Of a DNA stretch of 64,000 nt, positions 18,634-28,458 are shown piece after piece. Below the pieces are notes generated by a model, which ran no database searches, had not been told where the DNA came from, and was given only the letters and a program-made list of their open reading frames with translations. The first letter of the stretch is position 1. Each line of letters opens with the position of its first letter. A program made the position numbers and the translations under genes. This DNA comes from Candidatus Corynebacterium faecigallinarum (GTDB taxonomy: Bacteria > Actinomycetota > Actinomycetes > Mycobacteriales > Mycobacteriaceae), in assembly GCA_019120175.1 (NCBI GenBank), contig DWVP01000024.1:372001-436000 (forward strand), written 5' to 3'.

Positions 18634-18641
18634 CTGCGGTC

Positions 18642-19286
18642 ATGGTGGAGACAACAGCGCCGACGGTGGCGCTCCTGGACTACGGATCCGGCAACCTTCG
18701 TTCGGCGCAGCGTGCCCTCGAGCACGTCGGAGCCGTCGTCACCGTGACCAGCGACCCGAAGACCGTCCTCGAGGCGGACGGCCTGCTGGTCCCCGGGGTG
18801 GGGAACTTCAGTGCCTGCATGGAGGGGCTGAAGGCAGTCAACGGCCCGCGGATGATCGGTGAACGGCTGTCCGGGGGACGGCCGGTGTTCGGCATCTGCG
18901 TCGGCATGCAGATCATGTTCGACTATGGTGCCGAGGGAACCGGCGGACCGGGCTGCGGGGAATGGCCCGGCAGCATCACCAAGCTGAGCGCCTCCGTGCT
19001 TCCCCACATGGGATGGAATACTGTCGAGGTACCCGAAGACAGCACCATGTTCGCCGGAGCAGACCCCGACGAGCGTTACTACTTCGTGCACTCCTACGGT
19101 GCCCGTACCTGGGACCTGGAGACCGACGGCCACACCACCGCACCCTCGGTGACGTGGGCACAGCACGAGGACTGCCGGTTTGTCGCTGCGGTGGAGAACG
19201 GCCCGTTGTGGGCCACCCAGTTCCACCCGGAGAAGTCCGGTGCCGCCGGTGCCCGGCTGCTCTCCAACTGGCTCGACACCCTCTAG
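18642..19286 (+). CDS. hisH: Imidazole glycerol phosphate synthase glutaminase subunit HisH
   Basis: A 214-residue class I glutamine amidotransferase that supplies ammonia to HisF. Seen: [11 protein letters not shown] at the start, the oxyanion-strand PGVGNF, the catalytic Cys86 in [11 protein letters not shown], and the His/Glu pair in TQFHPEKSG near the C-terminus. The ATG was chosen because it follows a TAGAAT box by 8 bases and matches the family start; an in-frame upstream extension to 18537 is overlapped by the DUF559 gene and is unlike HisH. hisA follows after 42 bases. Confidence 0.95.
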   Translation: MVETTAPTVALLDYGSGNLRSAQRALEHVGAVVTVTSDPKTVLEADGLLVPGVGNFSACMEGLKAVNGPRMIGERLSGGRPVFGICVGMQIMFDYGAEGTGGPGCGEWPGSITKLSASVLPHMGWNTVEVPEDSTMFAGADPDERYYFVHSYGARTWDLETDGHTTAPSVTWAQHEDCRFVAAVENGPLWATQFHPEKSGAAGARLLSNWLDTL

Positions 19287-19328
19287 ACCCCACCCAGACC
19301 TCATCTCGATCTCATCTAAGGAACCCCG

Positions 19329-20087
19329 ATGACTCTTACCCTGCTCCCCGCCGTCGACGTCGCCGATGGACAGGCCGTGCGCCTGGTACAGGGGGCCGCC
19401 GGCACCGAGACCAGCTACGGCGCACCGCTGGACGCCGCACTGGCCTGGCAGAACGCCGGAGCCGAGTGGGTACATCTGGTCGACCTCGACGCCGCCTTCG
19501 GCAAGGGGAGCAACTTCGAGCTGCTCAACGACGTCATCGGCAAACTCGACGTGGACGTGGAGCTCTCCGGCGGCATCCGCGACACCGAGTCGCTGGAACG
19601 CGCCCTGTCCACCGGCTGCCGTCGGGTCAACATCGGTACCGCCGCCCTGGAGAACCCGGAGTGGTGCGAGAAGATCATCGGCGAGTACGGCGACCGCGTC
19701 GCCATCGGCCTGGACACCCGCCAGGTCGACGGTGAGTGGCGGCTGCGCGGCCGAGGCTGGGTCTCCGACGGCGGTGACCTGTGGGAGGTCCTCGAGCGCC
19801 TCGATTCCCAGGGTTGCTCCCGTTTCGTGGTCACCGACGTCTCCCGCGACGGCATGCTGAACGGCCCGAACATCGACCTGTTGCGCGACGTCGCCGCGGC
19901 GACCTCCGCCCCCGTCGTCGCGTCCGGCGGTATTTCCAGCCTGGACGACCTGCGTGCCCTGGCAGGCGTGGTCGACGAGGGCGTGGACTCCGCGATCGTG
20001 GGCAAGGCGCTGTACGCCGGCAAGTTCACCCTCGAGGAGGCGCTGGCCGCCGTTGCCGCGGTGCCGGGGGGTGATTCCGGTGAGTGA
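19329..20087 (+). CDS. hisA: ProFAR isomerase HisA, probably bifunctional PriA
   Basis: A 252-residue (beta-alpha)8 isomerase that opens the ribose of ProFAR for histidine synthesis. It keeps Asp10 in LLPAVDV, Arg18 in AVRLVQG, Arg142 and Trp144 in RLRGRGW and Asp174 in VSRDG. These line up with Asp11, Arg19, Arg143, Trp145 and Asp175 of mycobacterial PriA, where the Arg/Trp pair lets one enzyme also do the TrpF reaction. No trpF and no trpC-trpF fusion is present in this window, although trpE, C, B and A are, which supports a dual role. RBS AAGGAACC precedes the ATG. Its end overlaps the next gene. Confidence 0.95.
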   Translation: MTLTLLPAVDVADGQAVRLVQGAAGTETSYGAPLDAALAWQNAGAEWVHLVDLDAAFGKGSNFELLNDVIGKLDVDVELSGGIRDTESLERALSTGCRRVNIGTAALENPEWCEKIIGEYGDRVAIGLDTRQVDGEWRLRGRGWVSDGGDLWEVLERLDSQGCSRFVVTDVSRDGMLNGPNIDLLRDVAAATSAPVVASGGISSLDDLRALAGVVDEGVDSAIVGKALYAGKFTLEEALAAVAAVPGGDSGE

Positions 20088-21042
20088 GGAACTCGACACC
20101 CGGGCACTGCTGTCGATCGCTGAGGCCGCGGTCGACGAGGCGGAGGCGACGTTCACCGCCGCCGTCGGTGCAAAACCGTCGGTGCAGAAGAGTCCGGGCG
20201 ACTTCGCGACCGAGGCGGACCTGTCCGTGGAGCGTCAGCTGCGTACGTTGCTGACCCAGTACACCGGGCTACCGGTCCACGGTGAGGAGTACGGGGTGGT
20301 GCGCCCGGGCGACCCGGTGGACTTCAACCCGAACGACGACCTCGCCGACGACCTCGACGGACCGCGTCGCGAACGCAGTGACCGCAGTGAGGCCGAGAAG
20401 AACCCCGGTCTGGACGAACTCCCGGAGACCTGCTGGGTCGTCGACCCGATCGACGGCACAGCGAACTACGCCGTCGGCAACCCCTTCTGCTGCATCCTGG
20501 TCTCCCTGGTGCACCGCGGTGAGGCCGTGGTGTCGGTGACCGAGATGCCGCTGCTCGGCCAGCGCATCACCGCAAGCAAGGGTCACGGGCTCTTCGTCGA
20601 CGGGCACCCGGCCAGTCCGCTGCCGCCCTCGGACCCGGGGATCACGCAGATCAGCTTCGGCTCGATCCTGTCGCAGCGCCGAGGTAATCTGCCGGTGTCC
20701 TACCGTCAGGACATGCTCAACGCCATCGGACGCAGCTACCCGCGCATGCGGGTCACCGGCTCCTGCGGCATCGACCTGGCCTACACCGCCGCCGGTGTTT
20801 TCGGCGGCACAGTCACCTTCAGCCCGAACCTGTGGGACAACGCCGCCGGGCTGCTACACGTCCGGGAGGCCGGTGGCGTGGTCACCGACTTCAACGGTGA
20901 CCCGTGGCGTCCCGGTGTCTCCGGCCTGGTGGCCGGCGAGCCGGAGGTGCACGCCACCCTGCTCGAACACATCCGTTCGGTGCCGATCGGCACCGCCGCA
21001 CGCAATGCCCAGGAAATCATGGACCGGGGAGGAATCAGATGA
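20080..21042 (+). CDS. impA: Inositol monophosphatase family protein (ImpA) with an internal insertion
   Basis: A 320-residue Mg-dependent phosphatase. Metal sites are GEE (68-70), DPIDGT (122-127) and WDNAAG (252-257). About 35-40 extra residues (roughly 76-115), acidic then basic, lie between the first two motifs, making the protein about 60 residues longer than the usual 260. In corynebacteria this gene always lies between hisA and hisF, which suggests a tie to histidine synthesis; histidinol-phosphate is a possible substrate, but the family also includes inositol and fructose-bisphosphate phosphatases. The GTG start overlaps the hisA stop, and the stop overlaps the hisF ATG. Confidence 0.85.
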   Translation: MSEELDTRALLSIAEAAVDEAEATFTAAVGAKPSVQKSPGDFATEADLSVERQLRTLLTQYTGLPVHGEEYGVVRPGDPVDFNPNDDLADDLDGPRRERSDRSEAEKNPGLDELPETCWVVDPIDGTANYAVGNPFCCILVSLVHRGEAVVSVTEMPLLGQRITASKGHGLFVDGHPASPLPPSDPGITQISFGSILSQRRGNLPVSYRQDMLNAIGRSYPRMRVTGSCGIDLAYTAAGVFGGTVTFSPNLWDNAAGLLHVREAGGVVTDFNGDPWRPGVSGLVAGEPEVHATLLEHIRSVPIGTAARNAQEIMDRGGIR

Positions 21043-21815
21043 GTGTCGCAGTACGTGTCATCCCGTGCCTGGACGTCGACAACGGCCGGGTGGTCAAGGG
21101 GGTCAACTTCCTCAACCTGCGTGACGCCGGCGACCCGGTGGAACTCGCCGCCCGGTACGACGCCGAGGGTGCCGACGAGCTGACCTTCCTGGACGTCTCG
21201 GCGTCGAAGGACGGCCGCGGCACCATGCTGGACGTGGTGCGCCGCACTGCCGACCAGGTGTTCATCCCGCTCACCGTCGGTGGCGGGGTGCGCAGTGCCG
21301 AGGATGTCGACCAGCTGCTGCGTGCCGGTGCCGACAAGGTGTCGGTGAACACCTCGGCGATCGTGCGCCCTGCGTTGCTGCGTGAGCTCTCCGACCGCTT
21401 CGGTGCCCAGTGCATCGTCCTGTCCGTCGATGCCCGCCGAGTGCCGGCGGACGGTGACCCGCAGCCCTCCGGCTTCGAGGTCACCACCCACGGTGGGTCG
21501 AAGTCCGCCGGTCTCGACGCCATCGAATGGGCGAAGACGGGCGAGGAGCTCGGTGTGGGTGAGATCCTGCTGAACTCCATGGACGGCGACGGCACCAAGG
21601 ACGGCTTCGACCTGGAGCTGATCCGTCTGGTACGCGAGGCCGTGTCGATCCCGGTCATCGCCTCCGGCGGTGCCGGCACCGCGGAGCACTTCCCGCCGGC
21701 GGTCGAGGCCGGGGCGGACGCCGTGCTCGCCGCGTCGATTTTCCACTTCGGGGAGGTCACCTTCGATGAGGTGAAGGACGCCATGGCAGCCGAGGGGATC
21801 GAGGTGCGCCGGTGA
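21039..21815 (+). CDS. hisF: Imidazole glycerol phosphate synthase cyclase subunit HisF
   Basis: A 258-residue TIM-barrel subunit that joins HisH-derived ammonia to PRFAR, forming imidazole glycerol phosphate and AICAR. Seen: the catalytic Asp in [18 protein letters not shown], DASxx-type sugar loop [24 protein letters not shown] phosphate grip, the second catalytic Asp in LSVDARR, and [10 protein letters not shown]. Start ATG overlaps the impA TGA (ATGA at 21039). Its TGA overlaps the hisI GTG. Confidence 0.96.
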   Translation: MSVAVRVIPCLDVDNGRVVKGVNFLNLRDAGDPVELAARYDAEGADELTFLDVSASKDGRGTMLDVVRRTADQVFIPLTVGGGVRSAEDVDQLLRAGADKVSVNTSAIVRPALLRELSDRFGAQCIVLSVDARRVPADGDPQPSGFEVTTHGGSKSAGLDAIEWAKTGEELGVGEILLNSMDGDGTKDGFDLELIRLVREAVSIPVIASGGAGTAEHFPPAVEAGADAVLAASIFHFGEVTFDEVKDAMAAEGIEVRR

Positions 21816-22198
21816 CTGACCCTGCCGATTCTGCCGACCCTGCCGACCCCGCAGACTACGTCCTCGACCCGGCGATCGCCGCACGCCTGACCCGCACGGA
21901 CACCGGCCTGGTTCCGGCGATCGTGCAGGACAAGGACAGCGGTGACGTCCTGATGCTCGCCTGGATGGACGACCATGCCCTGGCGCACACGCTGGCCACC
22001 CGCAAGGGAACCTACTGGTCGCGTTCCCGGTCCGAGTACTGGGTGAAGGGGGCCACCTCCGGCCACACCCAGTACGTCCACGAAGTTCGCCTGGACTGCG
22101 ACGGTGACACCCTGCTGGTCACCGTCGACCAGACTGGCGCTGCCTGCCACACCGGGGACAACACCTGTTTCGACGCCGACCTGCTGCTCGAGGAGTAA
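21812..22198 (+). CDS. hisI: Phosphoribosyl-AMP cyclohydrolase HisI
   Basis: A 128-residue zinc and magnesium enzyme that opens the adenine ring of PR-AMP. Motifs: [30 protein letters not shown], the DCDGDTLL aspartates and the zinc Cys in [13 protein letters not shown]. It has no HisE pyrophosphohydrolase fusion, as is normal in actinobacteria. The N-terminus has a [14 protein letters not shown] repeat encoded by tandem CTGCCGAC units. The GTG start overlaps hisF. trpE starts 6 bases after the stop, joining his and trp genes in one run. Confidence 0.95.
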   Translation: MTDPADSADPADPADYVLDPAIAARLTRTDTGLVPAIVQDKDSGDVLMLAWMDDHALAHTLATRKGTYWSRSRSEYWVKGATSGHTQYVHEVRLDCDGDTLLVTVDQTGAACHTGDNTCFDADLLLEE

Positions 22199-22204
22199 GA
22201 GACC

Positions 22205-23728
22205 GTGCACAACCCCTACGAGGTCACCAGTTTCGAGACCTTCCGCACCCACGCCGCCCGTAACCGGGTGGTCCCGGTCGTCCGCAAGGTGCTCGCCGAC
22301 GGAGAGAGTGCGCTGAGCGCCTACACCAAACTCGCCGGCGGACGCCCCGGCACCTTCCTCTTCGAGTCCGCCGCCCCGGGCCAGTCCTGGTCCCGGCACA
22401 CCTTCATCGGTACCGGCGCCCGGTGCGCGCTGACCGCCAAGGACGGCGACGCCCACTGGATCGGTACCCCGCCGCAGGGCGCTCCGGCCGGGGGAGACCC
22501 GTTGGAGGTCGTCCGGCAGACCCTGGAACTGCTGCACACCGAGCCGATGCCCGGCCTGCCGACGCTGACCTCCGGCCTGGTCGGCTACATGGGTCACGAC
22601 ATCATCCGCTACATCGAGGACCTGCCGGACACCTGCACCGATGACCTGCAGGTCCCAGACATGGTGCAGTTGCTCGCCGACACCCTCGCGGTGGTGGACC
22701 ACCACGAGGGCACCATCTGGCTGATCGCCAACGCGGTGAACTGGGACGGCTCCGATGAGCGGGTGCGTGAGGCCTACGACGACGCCGTCGCCCGGATCGA
22801 CGAGATGGCCGACCGGCTGGCCACCGACGAACACCTGCCGTCGGTGATGTTCTCCACCCCGGACCCGCAGCCGCGCCGCCAGCGCGCCCGTGAGGAGCAC
22901 ATCCGCCGGATCGGGGAGTGCAAGGAGCACATCCTGGCCGGTGACGCCTTCCAGATCGTCCTGTCCCAGCGTTTCGAGCTGGACACCCAGGTGCCCGGCA
23001 TCGACATCTACCGCATGCTGCGGGTCGCCAACCCCAGCCCCTACATGTTCCTGGTCAACGTGCCCGACGAGGATTTCGCGGAGACTGCCTTCCAGATCAT
23101 CGGCTCCTCGCCGGAGTCGCTGGTGCAGGTCTCCGACGGCCGGGTCACCACCTTCCCGATCGCCGGTTCGCGCCCCCGCGGCGCGACCTACGAGGAGGAC
23201 CAGCTGCTGGAGAAGGAGCTGGTCAACGATGAGAAGGAGAACTCCGAGCACCTGATGCTCGTGGACCTGGGACGCAACGACGTCGGACGGGTGTGTGAGC
23301 CCGGCAGTGTGAAGGTCCACGACTTCCGGCATGTGGAGCGCTACAGCGCGATCATGCACCTGGTCTCCGGGGTCAGCGGTCGGCTGGCGGAGGGCAAGAC
23401 CGCGGTGGATGCCTTCATCGGCACATTCCCCGCCGGCACGCTCTCCGGGGCCCCGAAACCCTCGGCGCTGTCGATCATCGACCAGTTGGAGGACACCCGC
23501 CGTGGTGTCTACGGTGGCACCGTGGGCTACTTCGACTTCTCGGGCAACGCCGACCAGGCCATCGCAATCCGCACCGGCCTGTACAAGGACGGCACGGTGT
23601 ACGTGCAGGCAGGTGGCGGCATCGTCGCCGACTCCGACCCGGAGGCCGAGGACGACGAAACCCGGAACAAGGCCCTCGCGGTGCTCCGCGCCGTCGCCGC
23701 CGCCGAAACCATGGAGACCATCGAGTGA
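22205..23728 (+). CDS. trpE: Anthranilate synthase component I TrpE
   Basis: The 507-residue chorismate-binding subunit that makes anthranilate with ammonia from TrpG. The allosteric region has LFES (the usual LLES motif) near residue 54; the catalytic domain has [50 protein letters not shown] and [11 protein letters not shown]. No trpG is adjacent, so the glutaminase subunit must be encoded elsewhere. Start GTG, 6 bases after hisI; the stop overlaps the next gene. I see no leader peptide or attenuator between hisI and trpE. Confidence 0.96.
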   Translation: MHNPYEVTSFETFRTHAARNRVVPVVRKVLADGESALSAYTKLAGGRPGTFLFESAAPGQSWSRHTFIGTGARCALTAKDGDAHWIGTPPQGAPAGGDPLEVVRQTLELLHTEPMPGLPTLTSGLVGYMGHDIIRYIEDLPDTCTDDLQVPDMVQLLADTLAVVDHHEGTIWLIANAVNWDGSDERVREAYDDAVARIDEMADRLATDEHLPSVMFSTPDPQPRRQRAREEHIRRIGECKEHILAGDAFQIVLSQRFELDTQVPGIDIYRMLRVANPSPYMFLVNVPDEDFAETAFQIIGSSPESLVQVSDGRVTTFPIAGSRPRGATYEEDQLLEKELVNDEKENSEHLMLVDLGRNDVGRVCEPGSVKVHDFRHVERYSAIMHLVSGVSGRLAEGKTAVDAFIGTFPAGTLSGAPKPSALSIIDQLEDTRRGVYGGTVGYFDFSGNADQAIAIRTGLYKDGTVYVQAGGGIVADSDPEAEDDETRNKALAVLRAVAAAETMETIE

Positions 23729-24414
23729 GACGACTGACCGGACGCACCCTGTCCATGTTCCTGATCCTGCTCGGCGCCGCCGGGCTGTGGGGGGCCGGCC
23801 AGATGACCTGGCTGACCGTGGACGTCGACGACGACAAGAGTGGTTCCTCGGTGGAAACCCTCAACGGTTCCGTCTGGGACCCGGCCGGCACACCGGTGGC
23901 GCTGGCTCTGCTGGCGATGCTGATCCTGTCCTTCGCGGTGCGTCCGGTGGTGCGCCGGGTCCTCGGCGTGATCGCCGCGGCGCTGTCGGCGCTGGGCGGG
24001 GTCGCCGCGGTGACCCTGCTGACGACCGACCCGGATCTGGAACGCGCCCGTTCCCTACTGTCGAGTGGGGCGGCGACCCGACGGGAGAACGATCCCACGG
24101 AGATCTCCGACTGGGCCACGGTGGTGGACGCCTCGGTGCACACCGGGCCGTTGGTGCTGTTGCTCCTGGGAGCCTCCGCCGGCATCGTCGGTGGTGTCCT
24201 GATGGTCATGCGTCCCGGTGCAGAGCGCAAGGGGCACAGCAAGTACGAGACCCCTGAAGCCCGGCGGGAGGGCGTGGAACAGGACCTCGACGACAACCCC
24301 GACTCTGGTCGGGTGATGTGGGATGCCCTGGACGCGGGAGTTGACCCGACCGACCGTGATGCACCTCACGGCGAGGACGACCCCGATTCCGGTTCTGACA
24401 CCTCCCGGCGATAA
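23725..24414 (+). CDS. Trp-biosynthesis-associated membrane protein (TIGR02234-like)
   Basis: A 229-residue protein with four hydrophobic segments: about 10-26, 66-86 ([16 protein letters not shown]), 90-113 and 143-172 (the last split), and an acidic cytoplasmic tail. The position directly after trpE and before trpC is the signature of the TIGR02234 family, seen in mycobacteria (Rv1610 type). Its role is unknown; association with Trp enzymes is by gene order only. Start GTG overlaps the trpE TGA. Confidence 0.8.
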   Translation: MRRLTGRTLSMFLILLGAAGLWGAGQMTWLTVDVDDDKSGSSVETLNGSVWDPAGTPVALALLAMLILSFAVRPVVRRVLGVIAAALSALGGVAAVTLLTTDPDLERARSLLSSGAATRRENDPTEISDWATVVDASVHTGPLVLLLLGASAGIVGGVLMVMRPGAERKGHSKYETPEARREGVEQDLDDNPDSGRVMWDALDAGVDPTDRDAPHGEDDPDSGSDTSRR

Positions 24415-24453
24415 CATGTAGCAGTTCCGTCTATTCGGCTACCAGGAGGACCC

Positions 24454-25278
24454 ATGGCAGAGCAGCCCACCATTCTCGACGCGATCATCGCCGGTGTCCT
24501 GGAGGACACCGCCCGTCGTGAAGCCGCCGTACCCTTCGAGGACATCAAGGCGCAGGCCTTGAGTGCGCCGGAGCCATTGGACGCGCTGGCTGCCCTGTCC
24601 TCGTCGGATTCCTCGACGGTGAGCGTGATCGCCGAGGTGAAGCGGGCCAGCCCGTCCAAGGGGCACCTGGCCGACATCCCCGAGCCGGAGATCCTCGCCA
24701 AGGCCTACGAGACCAACGGTGCGGCCGTGATCAGCTGCCTCACCGAGGAGCGACGCTTCCACGGCTCCCTGGCCGACTTCGACAAGGTCCGTGCCGCCGT
24801 CGACATCCCGCTGCTGCGCAAGGACTTCACCACCACCCCGTACCAAATCCACGAGGCACGCGCCCACGGTGCGGACGTCATCCTGCTCATCGTCGCCGCC
24901 CTGGACCAGGACCGGTTGACCGCGCTGCTGGACCGCACCGAATCCCTCGGGATGACCGCCCTGGTGGAGGTGCACACCGAGGAGGAGGCCGAGCGCGCCG
25001 TCGCCGCCGGTGCCAAGGTCATCGGCGTCAACGCCCGCAACCTGAAGACGCTTGAGGTTGACCCGGGGGTCTTCGCCCGGATCGCCCCGCAACTGCCGGA
25101 CTCGGTGGTCAAGGTCGCCGAGTCCGGTGTGCGCAACGCCAGTGACATGCAGACCTACGCCGCCTCTGGTGCCAACGCCATCCTGGTGGGCGAGGGGCTG
25201 GTCACCTCGTCCAACCCGGGTCAGGCCTGCCGGTCGCTCGCCGCAGCCGGTCAGCACCCGGCCTTCCGGTCGGAGTAG
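24454..25278 (+). CDS. trpC: Indole-3-glycerol phosphate synthase TrpC
   Basis: A 274-residue monofunctional IGPS that closes the indole ring. Motifs: [61 protein letters not shown] and VAESGV. It stops without a TrpF domain, unlike the trpCF fusion of C. glutamicum as I recall it; the PRA isomerase step probably falls to HisA/PriA. A strong AGGAGG site precedes the ATG. The 40-base gap before it holds a possible TAACAT -10 box. Confidence 0.95.
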   Translation: MAEQPTILDAIIAGVLEDTARREAAVPFEDIKAQALSAPEPLDALAALSSSDSSTVSVIAEVKRASPSKGHLADIPEPEILAKAYETNGAAVISCLTEERRFHGSLADFDKVRAAVDIPLLRKDFTTTPYQIHEARAHGADVILLIVAALDQDRLTALLDRTESLGMTALVEVHTEEEAERAVAAGAKVIGVNARNLKTLEVDPGVFARIAPQLPDSVVKVAESGVRNASDMQTYAASGANAILVGEGLVTSSNPGQACRSLAAAGQHPAFRSE

Positions 25279-25290
25279 GGCACCGTAAGG

Positions 25291-25296
25291 TACAGT
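25291..25296 (+). promoter_or_regulatory. -10 box TACAGT of trpB
   Basis: TACAGT matches TANANT and is 8 bases before the trpB GTG, so trpBA can be made from a leaderless transcript as well as from the longer operon message. Confidence 0.5.
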
Positions 25297-25304
25297 TTCC
25301 GGGT

Positions 25305-26633
25305 GTGAGTACACCATCCGGGAACGACAACCGCGACTTCAAGAACACGCTCGGCCTGCCGACCGCAGGGGAGGTCATCGCCGCGTCGACGACCAACGAG
25401 TCCGACGACCGTGGCCACTGGGGGGACTACGGCGGACGCTACGTACCCGAGGCGCTGATGGCCGTCATCGAGGAGATCCAGGACTCCTGGGCGAAGGCCC
25501 GAGCGGACCAGGCTTTCCTCGACGAGCTCGATGAGCTGCACCGCACCTACACCGGGCGGCCGTCCCCGCTGTACTACGGGGCGAAGTTCTCCGACACCGT
25601 CGGTGCGGACGTCTGGTTCAAGCGCGAGGACCTCAACCACACCGGCTCGCACAAGATCAACAATGTGCTGGGCCAGGTGCTGCTGGCCAAGCGCATGGGC
25701 AAGGCCGATGTCATCGCCGAGACCGGTGCCGGCCAGCACGGTGTGGCCACCGCGACCGCGTGTGCGCTGCTGGGGCTGAACTGCCGGATCTACATGGGCG
25801 AGGTCGACGCGAAGCGTCAGGCCCTGAACATCGCCCGGATGCGGCTGCTCGGCGCCGAGGTCGTGGAGGTCACCATCGGCTCGGCGACGTTGAAGGACGC
25901 CATCAACGAGGCGATGCGCTACTGGGTCTCCCACGCCGAGGACACCTACTACTGCTTCGGTACCGCCGCCGGCCCGCACCCGTTCCCCTCCATGGTGCGT
26001 GACCTGCAGCGGATTATCGGCGTCGAGGCCCGCGCCCAGATCCTCACCGAGACCGGACGCCTGCCGGACGCCGTCATGGCCTGCGTCGGCGGCGGCTCCA
26101 ACGCCATCGGCCTGTTCCACCCCTTCATCGAGGACGAGGGGGTGGCGATCATCGGAGGCGAGGCCGGTGGCGACGGCGTGGAGTCCGGACGCCACGCCGC
26201 ACCGATCACCGTCGGCAAGGAGGGTGTCTTCCAGGGCTCCTTCGCGGCGTTGATGCAGGACGATGACGGACAGATCATCGAGTCCCACTCGATCTCCGCC
26301 GGCCTGGACTACCCCGGCGTCGGCCCGGAGCACTCTTTCCTGGCCGACAAGGGCCGCGCCGAGTACCTGCCGGTCACCGATGCCGAGGCGATGGACGCCT
26401 TCCGGTTGCTGACCCGCACGGAGGGCATCATCCCGGCCATCGAGTCAGCCCATGCCGTGGCACTGGCTGTCCGGGTGGCCCGCGAGTACGCCGACGGCAC
26501 CCGCTGCCTACCTGCTGAGCGTGAGGGACAGCGTCCGGTGTTCATCGTCAACGTCTCCGGGCGTGGCGACAAGGACGTCGACACCGCGGCGAACTGGTTC
26601 AACCTGCACCCCGATACCGAGGAGAACAACTGA
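25305..26633 (+). CDS. trpB: Tryptophan synthase beta chain TrpB
   Basis: The 442-residue PLP subunit that joins indole and serine. The N-terminal 40 residues are a variable extension; then [15 protein letters not shown] opens the core. The PLP lysine is in [14 protein letters not shown], the catalytic Glu region in [12 protein letters not shown], and the phosphate loop in GGGSNAIG. The start GTG (residue Met1, STPSGND) follows a TACAGT box by 8 bases. The trpA ATG shares a base with its TGA (TGATG). Confidence 0.97.
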   Translation: MSTPSGNDNRDFKNTLGLPTAGEVIAASTTNESDDRGHWGDYGGRYVPEALMAVIEEIQDSWAKARADQAFLDELDELHRTYTGRPSPLYYGAKFSDTVGADVWFKREDLNHTGSHKINNVLGQVLLAKRMGKADVIAETGAGQHGVATATACALLGLNCRIYMGEVDAKRQALNIARMRLLGAEVVEVTIGSATLKDAINEAMRYWVSHAEDTYYCFGTAAGPHPFPSMVRDLQRIIGVEARAQILTETGRLPDAVMACVGGGSNAIGLFHPFIEDEGVAIIGGEAGGDGVESGRHAAPITVGKEGVFQGSFAALMQDDDGQIIESHSISAGLDYPGVGPEHSFLADKGRAEYLPVTDAEAMDAFRLLTRTEGIIPAIESAHAVALAVRVAREYADGTRCLPAEREGQRPVFIVNVSGRGDKDVDTAANWFNLHPDTEENN

Positions 26634-27406
26634 TGAGCGCCCTGTCCGACATCTTCACCTCGGCGAAGGCCGAGGGCCGTGCCGCCCTCGTCGGCTACTT
26701 CCCGGCGGGTTACCCGACGGTCGAGGGGTCCGTGGAACTGGCCACCACCCTGGCGCGCCGTGCCGACCTCATCGAGGTGGGCATCCCGTTCACCGACCCG
26801 ATGATGGACGGGCCCACCATCCAGGACGCGGCGACGACCGCCCTGGAGGCAGGCTTCCGGGTCCGTGACACCTTCACCGTCATCAAGGCTGTCACCGAGG
26901 CCGGTGGCAACGCGGTGATCATGAGCTACTGGAACCCGATCCTGCAGTACGGGCCGGAGAAGTTCGCCGCCGACCTGGCCGCCGCCGGTGGTCTGGGCTC
27001 GATCATCCCCGACCTGCTGCCGGAGGAGGCCGAGCGCTGGACCGCCGCCTGTGAGGCCAATGGTCTGGACAACGTCTACCTCGTCGCACCGTCCACCACC
27101 CCGGAGCGTATGGAGCTCACCGTGAACGCCGGGGGAGGATTCATCTACGCCCAGTCGCACATGGGCGTCACCGGTGCCCAGGACGATGTCTCCGGCGATG
27201 CACGGGACCTCGTGGAGCGCACCCGGGCTACCACCGACCTGCCGGTCGCCGTGGGGCTGGGAGTGAAGACCGGCGACCATGCCGCCGCCATCGCGTCCTA
27301 CGCGGACGGGGTGATCGTCGGCTCCGCGCTGATCACCGCCGCCGCCCAGGGGGTCGAGGCACTCGACACCCTTGCCGCCGAGCTCGAGGCGGGGGTGCGT
27401 CGCTGA
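26633..27406 (+). CDS. trpA: Tryptophan synthase alpha chain TrpA
   Basis: A 257-residue TIM barrel that cleaves indole-3-glycerol phosphate to indole for channelling to TrpB. The catalytic Glu is in [15 protein letters not shown], the catalytic Asp loop in [12 protein letters not shown] (the bacterial PDLP loop), and the phosphate site in [11 protein letters not shown] and VIVGSAL. It overlaps trpB by one base upstream and lgt by one base downstream (TGATG), so all three are coupled. Confidence 0.96.
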   Translation: MSALSDIFTSAKAEGRAALVGYFPAGYPTVEGSVELATTLARRADLIEVGIPFTDPMMDGPTIQDAATTALEAGFRVRDTFTVIKAVTEAGGNAVIMSYWNPILQYGPEKFAADLAAAGGLGSIIPDLLPEEAERWTAACEANGLDNVYLVAPSTTPERMELTVNAGGGFIYAQSHMGVTGAQDDVSGDARDLVERTRATTDLPVAVGLGVKTGDHAAAIASYADGVIVGSALITAAAQGVEALDTLAAELEAGVRR

Positions 27407-28425
27407 TGCTGGACACCCAGATTCTCGCCGCCATCCCGTCCCCGCCGCAGGGCGTGTGGCAGCTCGGTCCGATCACCCTGCGCGCCTACGCACTGTGCAT
27501 CCTCGCCGCCATCGTCGTGGCCGTGTGGTGGACCATCCGACGCTACGTGGGCCGTGGTGGCCGCGCGGAAACGGTCATCGACGCCGCCATCGCCGCGGTG
27601 CCCGCCGGTATCGTCGGTGGACGTATCTACCACGTCATCACCGACAACCACCTGTACTTCGGGGAGGGCCGGGACTGGGTTGACGCCTTCAAGATCACCA
27701 ATGGCGGTCTGGGAATCTGGGGTGCCGTTATCGGTGGCGGTCTGGCCGTGTGGGCGGTGCTGGCCTACAAGAAGGTCCCGCTGGCACCCTTCGCCGACGC
27801 CGTCGCGCCGCCGATCCTGCTCGCCCAGGGGATCGGACGGCTGGGCAACTGGTTCAACCAGGAGCTTTACGGCGGGGAGTCGGACGCCCCGTGGGCCTTG
27901 GAGATCTATCGACGCGTCGACGAGGACGGCAACATCGACCAGATGGACGGGGTCTCCGACGGCTTCGTCCTGGCCACCGTGCAGCCGACGTTCCTCTACG
28001 AATTACTGTGGAACCTGCTGATCGTGCTGGTCCTGGTGTGGGCGGACCGGCGGTTCCGACTCGGCGGCGGCCGGGTGTTCATGCTCTACGTCGCCGGCTA
28101 CACCTTCGGACGCTTCTTCATCGAGCTGATGCGTACCGATTCGGCGACGACGGTGTTCGGCGACATCCGCATCAACACGGTGGTCTCCGCGGTGGTCTTC
28201 GTCGGGGCGGCAGCACTGTTCCTGGTCACCCGCAATCGCACCCGTGAGGAGCCGGAGTATGTCTTCGGTCCGCCGGTGGAGGGTGAGGACGGCGAGGATG
28301 CTGACACCGCCGGCACAGACGGCACAGACGACACCGCAGGCACCGCAGCGTCCGGTACCGGCACCGAGAGTGCAGACGGCGCCTCCGCGGCATCCGAGGA
28401 CGCCGAAGACTCCACCCGACGGTAG
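27406..28425 (+). CDS. lgt: Prolipoprotein diacylglyceryl transferase Lgt
   Basis: A 339-residue inner-membrane enzyme that puts diacylglycerol on the lipobox cysteine of prolipoproteins such as those at 10181, 36568 and 52952 in this window. Seven hydrophobic segments are visible. The Lgt signature [15 protein letters not shown] is present with its catalytic Arg, as is GGRIYHVI. About 50 extra C-terminal residues are low-complexity, rich in Asp, Thr, Gly, Ala and Ser, a cytoplasmic or exported tail seen in some actinobacterial Lgt. It overlaps trpA, an arrangement shared with mycobacteria. Confidence 0.95.
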   Translation: MLDTQILAAIPSPPQGVWQLGPITLRAYALCILAAIVVAVWWTIRRYVGRGGRAETVIDAAIAAVPAGIVGGRIYHVITDNHLYFGEGRDWVDAFKITNGGLGIWGAVIGGGLAVWAVLAYKKVPLAPFADAVAPPILLAQGIGRLGNWFNQELYGGESDAPWALEIYRRVDEDGNIDQMDGVSDGFVLATVQPTFLYELLWNLLIVLVLVWADRRFRLGGGRVFMLYVAGYTFGRFFIELMRTDSATTVFGDIRINTVVSAVVFVGAAALFLVTRNRTREEPEYVFGPPVEGEDGEDADTAGTDGTDDTAGTAASGTGTESADGASAASEDAEDSTRR

Positions 28426-28445
28426 CGGTGGCCGGTCCTCGGGGC

Positions 28446-28451
28446 TATTCT
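28446..28451 (+). promoter_or_regulatory. -10 box TATTCT of pyk
   Basis: TATTCT is 7 bases before the pyk GTG, leaderless spacing, so pyk has its own promoter at the end of the his-trp-lgt run. Confidence 0.5.
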
Positions 28452-28458
28452 CGGTGAG

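Noticed and set aside
18537..18641. Longer hisH start at 18537
   Set aside because: The extension overlaps the DUF559-type gene, is unlike any HisH N-terminus, and the ATG at 18642 has a -10 box 8 bases before it.
22190..22210. trp attenuator or leader peptide before trpE
   Set aside because: Only 6 bases separate hisI and trpE; no Trp-rich short frame or competing hairpins fit.
21035..23359. A 774-codon open frame antisense to hisF-hisI-trpE
   Set aside because: It runs across three well-defined genes on the other strand and reads as low-complexity sequence.
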